A DNA stretch of 64,000 nt from GCA-016699445 sp964555055 (GTDB taxonomy: Bacteria > UBA10199 > JACPAL01 > GCA-016699445). Each line of letters begins with the position of its first letter. The first letter of the stretch is position 1. Positions 1 through 9,649 of this stretch are shown here, one piece after another. The position numbers and the translations under genes are program-made. The notes beneath the pieces were generated by a model. That model saw nothing but the letters and a program-made list of their open reading frames with translations, was not told the DNA's origin and searched no databases. The stretch spans positions 124,001-188,000 of the forward strand of contig CAZKQW010000006.1 in NCBI GenBank assembly GCA_964555055.1. The letters are read 5' to 3'.

Positions 1-157
1 AAAGGCTTGACCCACTCCCTCCCAATCGCCCCGGACTGTCCTCAAATAGATCACAGTCGATTAGGTTGTAAGTGGCTTTTACCGGAGAGGGAAAAGCCAA
101 CAAAACCACCCAAACGAGGAAACCGTACTTTAAAAATCTTTCTAAATAAGCGCTCAT
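1..157 (-). CDS. Exported TSP3-type protein paralogue, N-terminal fragment
   Basis: Partial gene running off the left edge. The ATG (CAT at 155-157) is followed by a signal-peptide-like stretch (MSAYLERFLK, a hydrophobic core, then SPVKA). After the predicted cleavage point the protein reads ATYNLIDCDLFEDSPGR. The 855-residue protein encoded just upstream matures with the same residues, and the DNA is almost identical there. The two genes are therefore tandem paralogues on the minus strand, only 26 nt apart, with no promoter between them, so they are probably co-transcribed. Function unknown. Only the first ~52 codons are visible. Confidence 0.75.
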   Translation of the reverse strand, partial: MSAYLERFLKYGFLVWVVLLAFPSPVKATYNLIDCDLFEDSPGRLGGSGSSL

Positions 158-183
158 AAATGGATCCCTGAGATCATTATCGT

Positions 184-2751
184 CTATTCACCTGACTTTG
201 TTGCTAATCGTTTTCCGAAAGACCGGAGAGTCCTTAAAAAGACTCCTGAAAGCACCAGCCAAAATAGAGGCAGCGTATCCGCAAACGTCCCCGATGACGC
301 ATCGTTTAATTGGCAAGAACAGCCACCGGAAGCCGCATCCAAAGCATTAGGATGGTTAAAAACCGTCGCGTTAGCGCTCGTCTCGCACGCATCACCGGCG
401 AAGTCCCCGTCCGCATTCGCCTGATCCTCATTGGGCGCATCATTGCAATTATCGATCGCGCCGTTAGGGCCGTAGCGGCAAACACTGGTGGCTGGAGCCG
501 GATCCAAACGGATGTTACAGATATGATCCCCATCCGGATCCGGATTTTCACGCGTAGCCACCAACCGCCGTGCGACCAGCATGGCCGTGACGCTACAAGA
601 CTGGCCATTTCCCCCAGTCGCGGACAGAGTGTACGAGCTCATGCCGCTCACCGGATTGCGGATCACGATGGCTTCGGTCTGATTCGCATTGGCGCTGAGG
701 TTCGCGGCATCGCCGTCTTTTTTGAAGGCGACAGCCGTGGCATTCGAAGTCGTCCAGGTGAAGGAAGCGCCTCCTGCCGTTTCCGTTCGCGTCAAGCGGC
801 ACTCGGGAGCGGGAGCGACTTCCCCTCCCGGCAAGGCATTGCGGGACACATTCAAGGTCCTTCTCACCGTACTTAAGATGCCCGTCGCGGTGATCGTATA
901 AAGCCCTTCTTCCGTCACCACACGACTGATCGAGACCGCTTCGATCGATTCAGGAGCGGAAATACTGGGTCCCGCTAACGTCCGTGAAGTGGCGTTTTGG
1001 ATCGTCCATCGGAGACTGAATCCCGGCCCCGCACTATTGGACGCGTAGCTGAAATCAATCGTGGGGGTGGAGGTTTGAGGGTCACGTGTCGTCGCTTCGT
1101 AAATATAATCCCGTCCATCCATCCCGCGCACGGTCAGGACATAATGCGTCGGCACGTAAATCGTATCGGTCACGCTTCCCATATTAGACGTCCCGTTGAT
1201 CTGCTGAGCGCCGTTAAGTCCTCCGCCACTCAAATAAGCCCGACCATTGGCAGCCGTCCATTGGAGGGTCACACGGTTTCGATTGGTGTCGTCATATTGG
1301 AAAGTAAACGAACCCGTCGGCTGGTTCGAAGCGCTTTCTTGTTGCGTTCTTACGCTGTAAGGGATGCGGCAGGCCACCGTGTCATCGCGTCGCGCCACCA
1401 GGCAAAAGGAAATGTCCATGGTTCGATCGATCGGAGGCATAAATTCCAAGCGTCCCGTCAAAGCAGTCCTGGATCGCGTGTAACGGAGAGTACCAGAAAG
1501 GTCCTCGCCCGTACCGCACTCGCCCCTAAAAATCTGGATCAAATTCCGCGCCCTGGGATTATAGATCGCTCCCATGGCCTCGTTCGGGCTTACCGGCAAA
1601 CCACTCACCCGCGCTTCCAGAGTCGCCCCGTTGGCCGACAGGCTCATGTCCTCGCAGATTAAAGGATCGTCATAATGAGGCGCCGTCCCGGGCACGACGA
1701 CGGAAGCCGTACAATGAGGATGACCCGTCACCCTTAAAATATAAAGAGTGGCTTGAGGAGGCCGCACATCCACGGAGGTCGCTCCCTCCATAAGGGTCAA
1801 TTCCCCGTCTTCCAAGGAAGAAACCGAAGCCAGAGACCCGTTAGTAAAGGCCCATGTCAAACGGTAGGAACCATCCATTTGCGCGTCGCTACGGGTTAGA
1901 GTACACGTGGTCTCTTCGGGATTTGCAGGATTTCCCGCCATCCCGGCCATTCCATCCATGCCGCTCATGCCAGCCATCCCCATCATCGCGGGATTGCGCG
2001 TATAATTCACACGGTAAATCCAAGCGTATTCGTTCGGAGATGTCGCCGTACTCGCCGTCTGCATCGGCATATAATTGCCCGGCACATACCACGACATCCG
2101 GTCGATCCCAGGAAGAAGAACATTCGACGGTAAAGACTCATACACTCCCATCTCATTCCTCGTGTCCTTACATATCACTCGACTCGGATCATCCGCGTAT
2201 ATCGTCAGATTCTGAATACTCAAACGCGCACCCTCATGTACCTTGATCGGACACGGACCTAAACCACTCGCATCTATCACTACCGGCACTACCGGCACCA
2301 TCTCAGCACTTCCCATCGGACAAAAATCCATCTCTCTCCTGCTACTCATGCTATCCACCACGCGCGTCTGTTGAGGGTGGCATCGTTGGATCGTCACACC
2401 ATAGGTATTTTGAGAAGCCACACCGACACGAGCCGGTCTTACTCCTAGAGTTACCGCACGGCTGAGTCGGTACACCACAGGAGACGTCGTGGACACCACC
2501 GCCTGCGTCGTAGAGGGCATGAGCGTAATACGGTCTTGGCAGCCTCGACGCGTGAGGCGGATCGGATCTTCCGTCAGATAGTTGGTCAATGTGGTATCTA
2601 AAACGCTTGACCCACTCCCTCCCATTCGCCCCGGACTATCCTCAAATAAATCACAGTCGATTAGGTTGTAGGTGGCACTGGCGGGCCGAACCCCATGAAA
2701 GCTATAAATAACCAATAAAAACAATAGGGTAAAAATTATGCGTTTTTTCAT
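184..2751 (-). CDS. Exported repeat protein with TSP3 repeat and MYXO-CTERM-like tail
   Basis: 855 residues. Residues 1-26 form a clear signal peptide (MKKR, a hydrophobic core, then PASA). The body is beta-rich and Ser/Thr-rich, with several paired cysteines and a Met/Gly run near residue 255-272 (MMGMAGMSGMDGMAGMAG). Residues ~735-790 resemble a calcium-binding thrombospondin type 3 repeat (DPDGD, then IDNCNDAPNEDQANADGD and DACE). The end has GCSC followed by a hydrophobic segment and an Arg/Lys tail. This is the layout of MYXO-CTERM-like sorting signals in Myxococcota and relatives. Probably a cell-surface protein processed and anchored at the outer membrane. It is the first gene of a minus-strand unit with the truncated paralogue downstream. 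The overall fold is not recognised. Confidence 0.75.
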   Translation of the reverse strand: MKKRIIFTLLFLLVIYSFHGVRPASATYNLIDCDLFEDSPGRMGGSGSSVLDTTLTNYLTEDPIRLTRRGCQDRITLMPSTTQAVVSTTSPVVYRLSRAVTLGVRPARVGVASQNTYGVTIQRCHPQQTRVVDSMSSRREMDFCPMGSAEMVPVVPVVIDASGLGPCPIKVHEGARLSIQNLTIYADDPSRVICKDTRNEMGVYESLPSNVLLPGIDRMSWYVPGNYMPMQTASTATSPNEYAWIYRVNYTRNPAMMGMAGMSGMDGMAGMAGNPANPEETTCTLTRSDAQMDGSYRLTWAFTNGSLASVSSLEDGELTLMEGATSVDVRPPQATLYILRVTGHPHCTASVVVPGTAPHYDDPLICEDMSLSANGATLEARVSGLPVSPNEAMGAIYNPRARNLIQIFRGECGTGEDLSGTLRYTRSRTALTGRLEFMPPIDRTMDISFCLVARRDDTVACRIPYSVRTQQESASNQPTGSFTFQYDDTNRNRVTLQWTAANGRAYLSGGGLNGAQQINGTSNMGSVTDTIYVPTHYVLTVRGMDGRDYIYEATTRDPQTSTPTIDFSYASNSAGPGFSLRWTIQNATSRTLAGPSISAPESIEAVSISRVVTEEGLYTITATGILSTVRRTLNVSRNALPGGEVAPAPECRLTRTETAGGASFTWTTSNATAVAFKKDGDAANLSANANQTEAIVIRNPVSGMSSYTLSATGGNGQSCSVTAMLVARRLVATRENPDPDGDHICNIRLDPAPATSVCRYGPNGAIDNCNDAPNEDQANADGDFAGDACETSANATVFNHPNALDAASGGCSCQLNDASSGTFADTLPLFWLVLSGVFLRTLRSFGKRLATKSGE

Positions 2752-2895
2752 AAAGCACCCCTCTTAACCCGTTTCCCACTGGGTAACGTCATCACATAAT
2801 GGCTTGACGGTCTGAGACTTTCTGAGACTTCCTCGGACGGCTTTCGAAGTCTGGGTAAGTCTATGGAAGTCCGTGAAGACTGTTATCAAAGTCTG

Positions 2896-2922
2896 TTATC
2901 GGCACAGATTGAAAAAAGTTTC
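2896..2922 (-). promoter_or_regulatory. Sigma-28-like promoter for the minus-strand exported-protein unit
   Basis: On the minus strand GAAACTT begins at 2922 and GCCGATAA begins at 2903, an offset of 19 nt. This equals the spacing of the E. coli FliA consensus (TAAA, 15 nt, GCCGATAA). It would drive the 855-residue exported protein with a leader of about 140 nt. The same element recurs before seven plus-strand starts in this window. Confidence 0.55.
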
Positions 2923-2986
2923 TTGCTTTTTTTGTTATCGGAAGGGCTTCGTATCTAATTGTGCCTAGGATGAAAAATTTCGACGA

Positions 2987-3019
2987 ATTCTTAATCGCAT
3001 TCTTATCGCATTCTTTTAA
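2987..3019. repeat. Short direct repeats in the divergent intergenic region
   Basis: The 435-bp gene-free stretch between 2752 and 3186 separates the minus-strand exported-protein unit from the plus-strand accessory cluster. It holds three head-to-tail copies of an ATTCTTA(A)TCGC-like unit at 2987, 2999 and 3010. Clusters of GACTT/AGTCT words lie on both sides (2811-2880 and 3021-3050). It also contains one sigma-28-like promoter in each direction. No ORF is supported. The iterated words could be regulator sites, which is inference only. Confidence 0.4.
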
Positions 3020-3095
3020 TGACTTCCCCGACGACTTCAATGACTTGCGTCATTTGACGCACCTTCGAAAAAAACAAAAAAATGCAATTTTCACA

Positions 3096-3122
3096 CAACA
3101 AATTTAAGAACCCTGCCGATAA
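3096..3122 (+). promoter_or_regulatory. Sigma-28-like promoter of the plus-strand accessory cluster
   Basis: A perfect GCCGATAA box lies at 3115-3122, 64 nt before the start codon at 3187. The -35 position (3096, CAACAAAT) is a poor match, so this is the weakest upstream element of the series. The identical -10 box is what supports it. Confidence 0.4.
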
Positions 3123-3186
3123 CTCACACGAGCATTTCGAATATTAAAAAATGATTGAGTGATTTTAACCATGATTGGGAGGAGCC

Positions 3187-5847
3187 ATGAGCGTTCGTCA
3201 CTTAGAATACCGCCAAAGACCGTCCGACAGCCGTTCCACAGAGACAGAGAATGAGGAGGAAGGTGCTCTCGAAAACGACACTGATGCAGAAGGTGTCGGG
3301 GCGGATACAGCCGACATCCCGGGTAGCGATGCCGATGCTCATCGTGTGGATGCCACGGAGCTGGCCGCGTCTTCGATGCCAGAACAGGCTTTAAGAGCTT
3401 TTGTCTCGGGACGTATTCAGGTGCGCGAAGAAAGCGGACGCTGGATGAGCTTTTCGCAGTTTAACGCAGATGAGCAAGCTGCTTTTCGAAGAGTCGTCAC
3501 GGGTGGGACCTCAGAGGGAGACTCTAATACACGACCCACTATCAGAGGCCGTGCCATAGCGCGCTTTGGTTATACGAATGGATTCGGACCCGATGGACAT
3601 AGCGGAACTGAAACTCATCTCGGCGGCAGTGTAGATATCCATGCAGCGGGTCCTGTGTCTGTCCGAGTCGGAGCTCATGGAGTCTACGCTCCTCGCGAAG
3701 CCCAGGTCCAGCTGCCGAACGGACAAACGGCGACATCACAGCAGACGGGTCTAGGCGCTGGCGGTGACGTGGGTGTGGCCCTTGTGACAGGGCCTGTCAC
3801 TGTGGCGGCTGGAGCCACGGTCGAGGGTGTGAGCTATTCCTCCGGGCAAGGCACGATCCCTGCGGGGAGTTGCGTGGGAGGAGACCCCCACTGCGGCTCG
3901 ACATCCCCCGCGACAGGATCCCTTAACAATAATGCCGGCCATCCGGAGGTGACTCCGGTCAACGGAGGGACCCTCATTACGGCTGGAGCTACGGCGGAAG
4001 TAGACGTTGCCGTTGTGCGAACCGGTTGGGGGGATGTGCAAATAGGGGGTTATGGAAGACTTGCGAATACATCCGACGGGGATCGAGACGTCAGTTATTT
4101 TAACGCCACAGCGATGGCAACGCTGTCCCTCACGCCGGGAACCAGCATCTTACCGGCGGCAGGCGCCGAAGGCGTCCGCACCACGCGCACTATCACCGCA
4201 AATCAAATTACCGTATTACCCGATGGAAGCTTAGGCCTGAGAGCCGGTCAGGACCTTTTACCTACGGGTGAAGGAGAGCTGAAGGCTTCTTATGTCCATG
4301 CGATGGACCGGCATGAGCAGTCATCGGCGATTGAGGATTTTGAAACAACCTCAGCGAATGTCACCACCTTTCCTTTAACAAAAGACAGTTTAGCGGTGGG
4401 CGAAGAAATCCACGCCGCTCGTGGCGGCCGCGTTGTCGCTTTTACCGTTAATGAGGCCATCGCCCAACGTTTCCATGGAGAAATCCCACGGTTGCCAGGT
4501 AGCGACGTGGTTCTCCCCTCTTTAGGTGGCGCCACTTTTCTGGTAGGTGACGTCATCCAGCAGTTGGATGCGAACGGTGCGCCTATCGCTAGTCAGGAGA
4601 TTGCCGGTATTAACCCTACCAATGGGAGCTTCACGATCCCGGCGAACCGCATCGACGGAGCGACGCATGGATTCCGTGTCGTGCGCAATAACCGTCCTAT
4701 CCAGCAGACATGGGTCGTCGATGCCACTCCGGAAACGGCTCCAGCCTCCGATACGAATTTCGAGGGTACCATTCCGGGTTCTGTAAGCGATCTTAGGGGT
4801 TTCCACGTGTACGACGGCAGCGGCAACGTGATCGCCGGCGCCACTTTGGACCCCGCGTCGCGACGCATCACCATCCCGGGCGCCTTCTTCACGGGGAATG
4901 GCCCTTGGACCGTGCGCGTTTCCCGCACCCCGACGAGCCAGCCGGCCCACATGATGGTCTTTACCCGCCCGGCGGAAGTTACCAACGATTCCGCGATCAA
5001 CGGCGGCAACGGAGCGACGTATATCGTACGCGCCAATAACCCGGCGAACTTCATCTTGAACGATCCAAGCGGAACGAACCGCGTGGGAGAAATCCAATCC
5101 TCTCAGGGTAATCAAACATATTCTCTCCAATTCATCGGAGCGAATGGAAGTCCCGTGGGAGATCGAATCCCTTTAGCTACGGCGAATCAAGCGAACATGG
5201 CGATTCCCCTCGAGGTCACCGCGGCCCAATTGACGACGGCCCGTGTGACCTTGACCCCGGGCAGCTATCGGTTGCGCATCATCGCGATGAATGCAGATAA
5301 GCAATCCCGTGCCATCGATCTTCCCATCAACGCGATGAATCGGCCCTTTGTCAATCCGACCTTCCTCCATGCGACGACGGTCCGACGTCCGGCGGACGCT
5401 TATACCTATGCGAACGACGCGATCCGGGTCCAATTCGACGCCCCCGCCGGAGGATTCCCGGCCGGCACCCGAGTCGCTTTGAGGTTGGTCAACGCCAACG
5501 ACGGACAAGTTCTCCAACACCCGTCGGGTTTCAGTTCGGGTAATATCGTCTCCACGATAACGCTCGCAGGAGAGCGCCCGATCGTTCAACTCACCGCGGG
5601 CCGCACGTCGCAGCGCGACCGGGCACGCGGAGAAGCCGGATCGATCGTCATCGGAGCCCCGCGCGAAGCCCGCGTCCAATGGGCGGTACTGCGCCCGGGA
5701 GAATCCGACCAAACCCCGAACCTTCAATGGAGAAACCTCGACCACCCGGCCCGCCAAAGCCAGGGAGGTACGATTATCGTGGGCACAAGTGGTAGGGCTG
5801 GATCTGTAGATACAACCCCTCGTAGAAGAGCAGCGGCGGCGCGCTAA
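3187..5847 (+). CDS. Large unrecognised beta-rich protein
   Basis: 886 residues from the ATG at 3187, which is preceded by GGGAGGAG; an in-frame TTG at 3175 is less likely because it overlaps that ribosome-binding site. The N-terminus is acidic and Ser/Glu-rich, with no signal peptide. Residues ~120-330 are glycine-rich alternating hydrophobic strands (for example GGSVDIHAAGPVSVRVGAHG), the pattern of an amphipathic beta-barrel or beta-solenoid. The second half is a series of Ig-like beta domains of recurring form (strand, IPG or TIPA turn, then FRVVR or WTVRVSR). The 3' half is visibly more GC-rich than the following gene. First gene of the plus-strand cluster. Function unknown; a structural surface or scaffold role is only a guess. 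Confidence 0.7.
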   Translation: MSVRHLEYRQRPSDSRSTETENEEEGALENDTDAEGVGADTADIPGSDADAHRVDATELAASSMPEQALRAFVSGRIQVREESGRWMSFSQFNADEQAAFRRVVTGGTSEGDSNTRPTIRGRAIARFGYTNGFGPDGHSGTETHLGGSVDIHAAGPVSVRVGAHGVYAPREAQVQLPNGQTATSQQTGLGAGGDVGVALVTGPVTVAAGATVEGVSYSSGQGTIPAGSCVGGDPHCGSTSPATGSLNNNAGHPEVTPVNGGTLITAGATAEVDVAVVRTGWGDVQIGGYGRLANTSDGDRDVSYFNATAMATLSLTPGTSILPAAGAEGVRTTRTITANQITVLPDGSLGLRAGQDLLPTGEGELKASYVHAMDRHEQSSAIEDFETTSANVTTFPLTKDSLAVGEEIHAARGGRVVAFTVNEAIAQRFHGEIPRLPGSDVVLPSLGGATFLVGDVIQQLDANGAPIASQEIAGINPTNGSFTIPANRIDGATHGFRVVRNNRPIQQTWVVDATPETAPASDTNFEGTIPGSVSDLRGFHVYDGSGNVIAGATLDPASRRITIPGAFFTGNGPWTVRVSRTPTSQPAHMMVFTRPAEVTNDSAINGGNGATYIVRANNPANFILNDPSGTNRVGEIQSSQGNQTYSLQFIGANGSPVGDRIPLATANQANMAIPLEVTAAQLTTARVTLTPGSYRLRIIAMNADKQSRAIDLPINAMNRPFVNPTFLHATTVRRPADAYTYANDAIRVQFDAPAGGFPAGTRVALRLVNANDGQVLQHPSGFSSGNIVSTITLAGERPIVQLTAGRTSQRDRARGEAGSIVIGAPREARVQWAVLRPGESDQTPNLQWRNLDHPARQSQGGTIIVGTSGRAGSVDTTPRRRAAAAR

Positions 5848-5878
5848 AAGATTTCACTAACCATATTAAGAGGACTTT

Positions 5879-7894
5879 ATGACCCCACCCATCAATTCTG
5901 AAATGCTAACAGGCTCCACTAATATGACCCAGGCGGCTATCTCCCATGGAGTTATCCCTATACCAGGCCTGTCAGACTCCATTCAGCCTCCTACTGTTTT
6001 TTTTCAAAGCACAGCAAATGCTGATTTAAGTGCAGTATTACAAACAGATGGACATTGGACTCAAGCAGGTGTCTCCTTGCTGACAAAAGCGGGGTTTACA
6101 GGGGTCAGCACATCACTTACAGCTGCAGATATTGCCCATAGATCACCAGGCACTGGCTTAGGGGCTACTATTCGCGCAAATTTAATCCAGGGAGCTGCAT
6201 TAACGGTACATGCTGGAAATTATCAGCACATCACCCTCGCGAATATTCAAGCAAATTCGGATGATCCATCTGCCCCTATTAATACGACCGGATATGAAGT
6301 TGCATTTTTAAATGATTTAAGAGCACTTGGTGTAGAGGGATTAATAGAGCAATGTGCACTCACGAGCGATGCAAGCTGCAATTCTTATACAACCTACCCC
6401 GAAGCTCTCGCGGCAAAGGCCCAACGAACCGCTCAACAACAGACTCTGACCGCATTAAGAGGCTTAGTATCGGATCAATTGAGCACCCAAGAAGCTGGCG
6501 TTTGCCGTAATGAGTCTGCTACTTTAGAAGCTCGGAGTGAAAATTGCGCTACCGCCGCACAACAGGAACGAAATAAAGCTAGAATAGATGGTATCGCTAG
6601 TCTTTTACCAGAGAGTTTAAGAACTCCTGCCGCCGTCACCTGTCGTGACATGAGTCAACCGGTAACAACCCGACAAACGGCCTGTAACACAGCACTTCAA
6701 GAATCTGCACCACCGCCCCAGACGACATATGTAAGGGATACGATCATAGGGGTGGAGAGTTTGGCCCTAGTTATCACCTTACTTACCAAGCGGCGACCAC
6801 CTACAACTCATGAGAGCATACGGATGAACAACATCCGCACAAATCTCCGCGAAACTCTACGCACGGAGTTCAGAAGCCTGGGCGGCGCTGACCAGCTAGA
6901 AAAGTACCCGCGACATAGTGGTTGGTGGGCCTCAAAGAAAGCCGCGAAGGCCTTAGCAAATGCGATTATTTCCGAATGGGAAAGGGAGGCGAGAGGAAAA
7001 GGAAGTAATGGAATTTCACCGTTGCAAATGGGGGATCTCTTAGACGGAGATAAACTTACGGAGGCTGCGATCGGCGGTTACGTGACTACCATTGCCAAAG
7101 TCAGTCAAAATACCCCACTAAGAGCTCTTGCCAATGCTTATCTGAACCATAATCCAACAAATAAGAGTCAAGGGCAGCCTCCCGTAAACAGAGGAGCGGT
7201 TACAACAGGTTTGTCACTCCCAGCACCTGTCGCAACTAAACTCACTTTAAAGGAAAGCGATGTAGCAGTACTGTTAGCAAGCGTAAAAAAACGTAGTGAT
7301 AATGATCAAGAAGGAGATGCGAGACTGATCATTGAAATGATTGAAGACGGATTAACGGATGGAACTCTAATAGATATAAAGTCACCTCCTTATATCGTCG
7401 ATGGAAAGCTTACGGAGCTAGGGCTTTTACTCTTTTTGAAGAAGCTTAAGGATAGCGGCAAGATTAATATACATATTTTCTTTCAAGCTTATTTAGACAA
7501 TTTGCTGACACGATTTCATAATTCTGGAGGCGGAGGAAACCCACCTGATGATAAGTCTAAAGATTTAAAAGACAAAATCTCGAAAGCTTTAAATGACCAT
7601 TTAGAACCCACTTATGGAGCTTTAGGGAATGTGGATGAAAAAGATCCATCGAAAGGCGGCCTCTCCTTAGAAGAGCTCTTGGAAAAGCTCTCGACTTTTG
7701 CCCTCTCAAAAGGACCCCATCAGGTCACAGACGGAATGGATTTAAATTCTGAAACACTCAATAAACTGATCCGTGCATTCATAAAAGCCCATTCCGCTAC
7801 TCCGGCAGGCAGACTCTCTAGCAAGCTCCTGGATGATATAGAGGCAGCAGCAGCCACAGCTTTGGCAGCTTCTAGCACCACTACCACTAAATGA
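5879..7894 (+). CDS. Unrecognised single-span membrane protein with cysteine-pair repeats
   Basis: 671 residues; the ATG is preceded by AAGAGGA. Residues ~165-280 contain spaced cysteine pairs about 13 residues apart (CALTSDASC; CRNESATLEARSENC; CRDMSQPVTTRQTAC), separated by Ala/Gln-rich helices. One hydrophobic span follows at ~285-300, ending in KRR. The remaining ~370 residues are charged, with a Gly-rich linker (GGGGN) near residue 550. By the positive-inside rule the Cys-containing part would be extracytoplasmic and the C-terminal part cytoplasmic. The DNA is more AT-rich than the preceding gene. It lies 31 nt after that gene, probably in the same operon. No family recognised. Confidence 0.65.
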   Translation: MTPPINSEMLTGSTNMTQAAISHGVIPIPGLSDSIQPPTVFFQSTANADLSAVLQTDGHWTQAGVSLLTKAGFTGVSTSLTAADIAHRSPGTGLGATIRANLIQGAALTVHAGNYQHITLANIQANSDDPSAPINTTGYEVAFLNDLRALGVEGLIEQCALTSDASCNSYTTYPEALAAKAQRTAQQQTLTALRGLVSDQLSTQEAGVCRNESATLEARSENCATAAQQERNKARIDGIASLLPESLRTPAAVTCRDMSQPVTTRQTACNTALQESAPPPQTTYVRDTIIGVESLALVITLLTKRRPPTTHESIRMNNIRTNLRETLRTEFRSLGGADQLEKYPRHSGWWASKKAAKALANAIISEWEREARGKGSNGISPLQMGDLLDGDKLTEAAIGGYVTTIAKVSQNTPLRALANAYLNHNPTNKSQGQPPVNRGAVTTGLSLPAPVATKLTLKESDVAVLLASVKKRSDNDQEGDARLIIEMIEDGLTDGTLIDIKSPPYIVDGKLTELGLLLFLKKLKDSGKINIHIFFQAYLDNLLTRFHNSGGGGNPPDDKSKDLKDKISKALNDHLEPTYGALGNVDEKDPSKGGLSLEELLEKLSTFALSKGPHQVTDGMDLNSETLNKLIRAFIKAHSATPAGRLSSKLLDDIEAAAATALAASSTTTTK

Positions 7895-7946
7895 GGCAAA
7901 AGTACTCTTAGCTATCCCGCTATTCATTAATGATTGAAAGCTCTTT

Positions 7947-9644
7947 ATGTCTTCTCTTTTATCTATCTATAATGAGCTCAGCCGGCAGCCGGGCTTCTTA
8001 CGTCCTGAAGAAACTTCAAGAGCCTTAGAGGGCTCTCGCGTCCTATCCACTGAATACGACGCCTCATTCATTGATTTTCAAAAAATAGCTATTTGTAGAA
8101 ATCAGGCTGCCACCGATAGACTGAGTTCTATATTTCGCAGGGATGTCGCATTACTCGGCGAATTTCGTCACCTCCATGCATTCGTAGAGTATCAATTTGA
8201 GCATCTCACTCCCATCTCAGAGGCTATGGCAGACGTCCAAGCTTATCTAGGCCTCATGTGGTTCGTCTCCCAAGATGATACTAGCCTTGACGATCGGCTC
8301 AACATGCTCATCAGGGTCGTGGCTCGCGCTCAGATTCCCCGGATTTCGCCAAGAGAGCCTCAAGTCGTTAATTTTCTCGAGAAGAGGTGGCCTGGTATTG
8401 CGCGGGAGTATCCAAAGTTCATAGGCCCTTTAGCGAATCGGCTTTTAAGGACTCTTGACGAAAAAGACATCAGCTTCTCCGCAAATGGGACGCTTCCACT
8501 TGGGGTGATCCGATCTTTTCTCGATGAAGTCGGGAGTGTGCTACTCCAACAAGGCTGCGGTCATATCATGGATGCCTTGCGAAAGGCGGAAGACTCTTGT
8601 GAAGCGACGATCCTCCATCAAGCCACAGATCCTAAACTTTTTCATGCGACTCAAATGTGTAAACGTTTTGCAGCCACGAGTCGCGCTCCTTTGTCCCCTG
8701 CCATTAGGGGTCAATTCGAAGAAGCCGTGCGGCTAATGCCAAAACTCTCAATGCAAGGTTTAGCCTTCAGAAATCTCACACCTGTCCGGCGGCTATCACC
8801 TTCGAATCAAAGCGGTGTCATGATTTCCGATCCCGATCAGGTCAATTTGGTTGATCTCATGGAGGACCCACTCGGGAGGCAAATCGTCCGCAAAACCTAC
8901 ATGACCCGCGATTTAACCGATCGGGGCGTTTTTTGTTCTGGATTAGCCAATACCATGCGTTTTTCGGAAGCCTTAGGTACCCACTCAGCGGAGCTCCTAG
9001 GAGTGGATTTAGATAATGATGGGCGCTGGGTCGCATATCTCAGATATGAAGCTTTAGGAGATGTTTGGGATTTGAATAACAACAACACTTTTAGCTCATG
9101 TAAGCCCGAAGAGGTGAGTGTTTGGATGGCAATAGCTCTCCTGACACCTCTTGCTGAAGCCCATAGACGTAAAATCATTTTTCAAGATTTCAAACCCTTC
9201 AATGTGCTGGTGCATGACGCTAATTCTCTCCGAAATATCACCTGCGTTTTAACCGATTCGGACATTAGCCTCCGCGAGCGTGAAGCCCCACATCATCGAT
9301 CCTTACCCTTTCGCACAGGGACCTTCGTGCCGCTAGAAGCTCTAGAAAAGGAATACGTACCGAATTTTACGACGGATGTTTATGCGGCTGGAGTTTCGCT
9401 CTATTCGATGATTTTAAAAAGAGTTCCTCCCATATTTAGATCCGGCCGTTATAAGGGCACCCGAGAGGTTGACCTCAACCATATTGCAAAAGGACACCCT
9501 TTAAGACCCGTCATAGAAAATGCCGTGAGGGACAATCCTATGGCTCGTCACTACCCGGATGCCAGAGCCATGTTAGAACACATCCAAACCATCGCTCGGC
9601 AATTACCGTCTCATACGGCGGCACGCGTCAAAATCAGTGGCTAA
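7947..9644 (+). CDS. Kinase-like protein with cluster-specific N-terminal domain
   Basis: 565 residues. Residues ~35-220 carry a domain also present in the next two genes, with signatures YLGLMWFVS and EKRWP. Residues ~300-555 are protein-kinase-like: a catalytic-loop motif FQDFKPFNVLV (~410-421; the canonical His-Arg is altered but Asp, Lys and Asn are kept), DSD in place of DFG (~438) and GTFVPLEAL in the position of the APE segment. The closest relative in the window is the kinase-like protein at 12701-13789 (shared GTFVP, NFTTDV, RYPNA/HYPDA). It may be an active Ser/Thr-type kinase or a pseudokinase. The altered HRD and DFG motifs leave activity open. The ribosome-binding site is weak. 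Confidence 0.7.
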   Translation: MSSLLSIYNELSRQPGFLRPEETSRALEGSRVLSTEYDASFIDFQKIAICRNQAATDRLSSIFRRDVALLGEFRHLHAFVEYQFEHLTPISEAMADVQAYLGLMWFVSQDDTSLDDRLNMLIRVVARAQIPRISPREPQVVNFLEKRWPGIAREYPKFIGPLANRLLRTLDEKDISFSANGTLPLGVIRSFLDEVGSVLLQQGCGHIMDALRKAEDSCEATILHQATDPKLFHATQMCKRFAATSRAPLSPAIRGQFEEAVRLMPKLSMQGLAFRNLTPVRRLSPSNQSGVMISDPDQVNLVDLMEDPLGRQIVRKTYMTRDLTDRGVFCSGLANTMRFSEALGTHSAELLGVDLDNDGRWVAYLRYEALGDVWDLNNNNTFSSCKPEEVSVWMAIALLTPLAEAHRRKIIFQDFKPFNVLVHDANSLRNITCVLTDSDISLREREAPHHRSLPFRTGTFVPLEALEKEYVPNFTTDVYAAGVSLYSMILKRVPPIFRSGRYKGTREVDLNHIAKGHPLRPVIENAVRDNPMARHYPDARAMLEHIQTIARQLPSHTAARVKISG

Positions 9645-9649
9645 AAATA

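Noticed and set aside
310..876. Plus-strand open frames opposite the exported protein (also 997-1662 and 1854-2246)
   Set aside because: They are antisense shadows: Arg/His-rich composition, no ribosome-binding site, and the minus-strand frame has a signal peptide, TSP3 repeat and sensible codon use.
4522..5757. Long minus-strand frames opposite the 886-residue beta-rich gene
   Set aside because: GC-rich third positions of the real gene open these frames. They are Arg/Val-biased and have no start signals.
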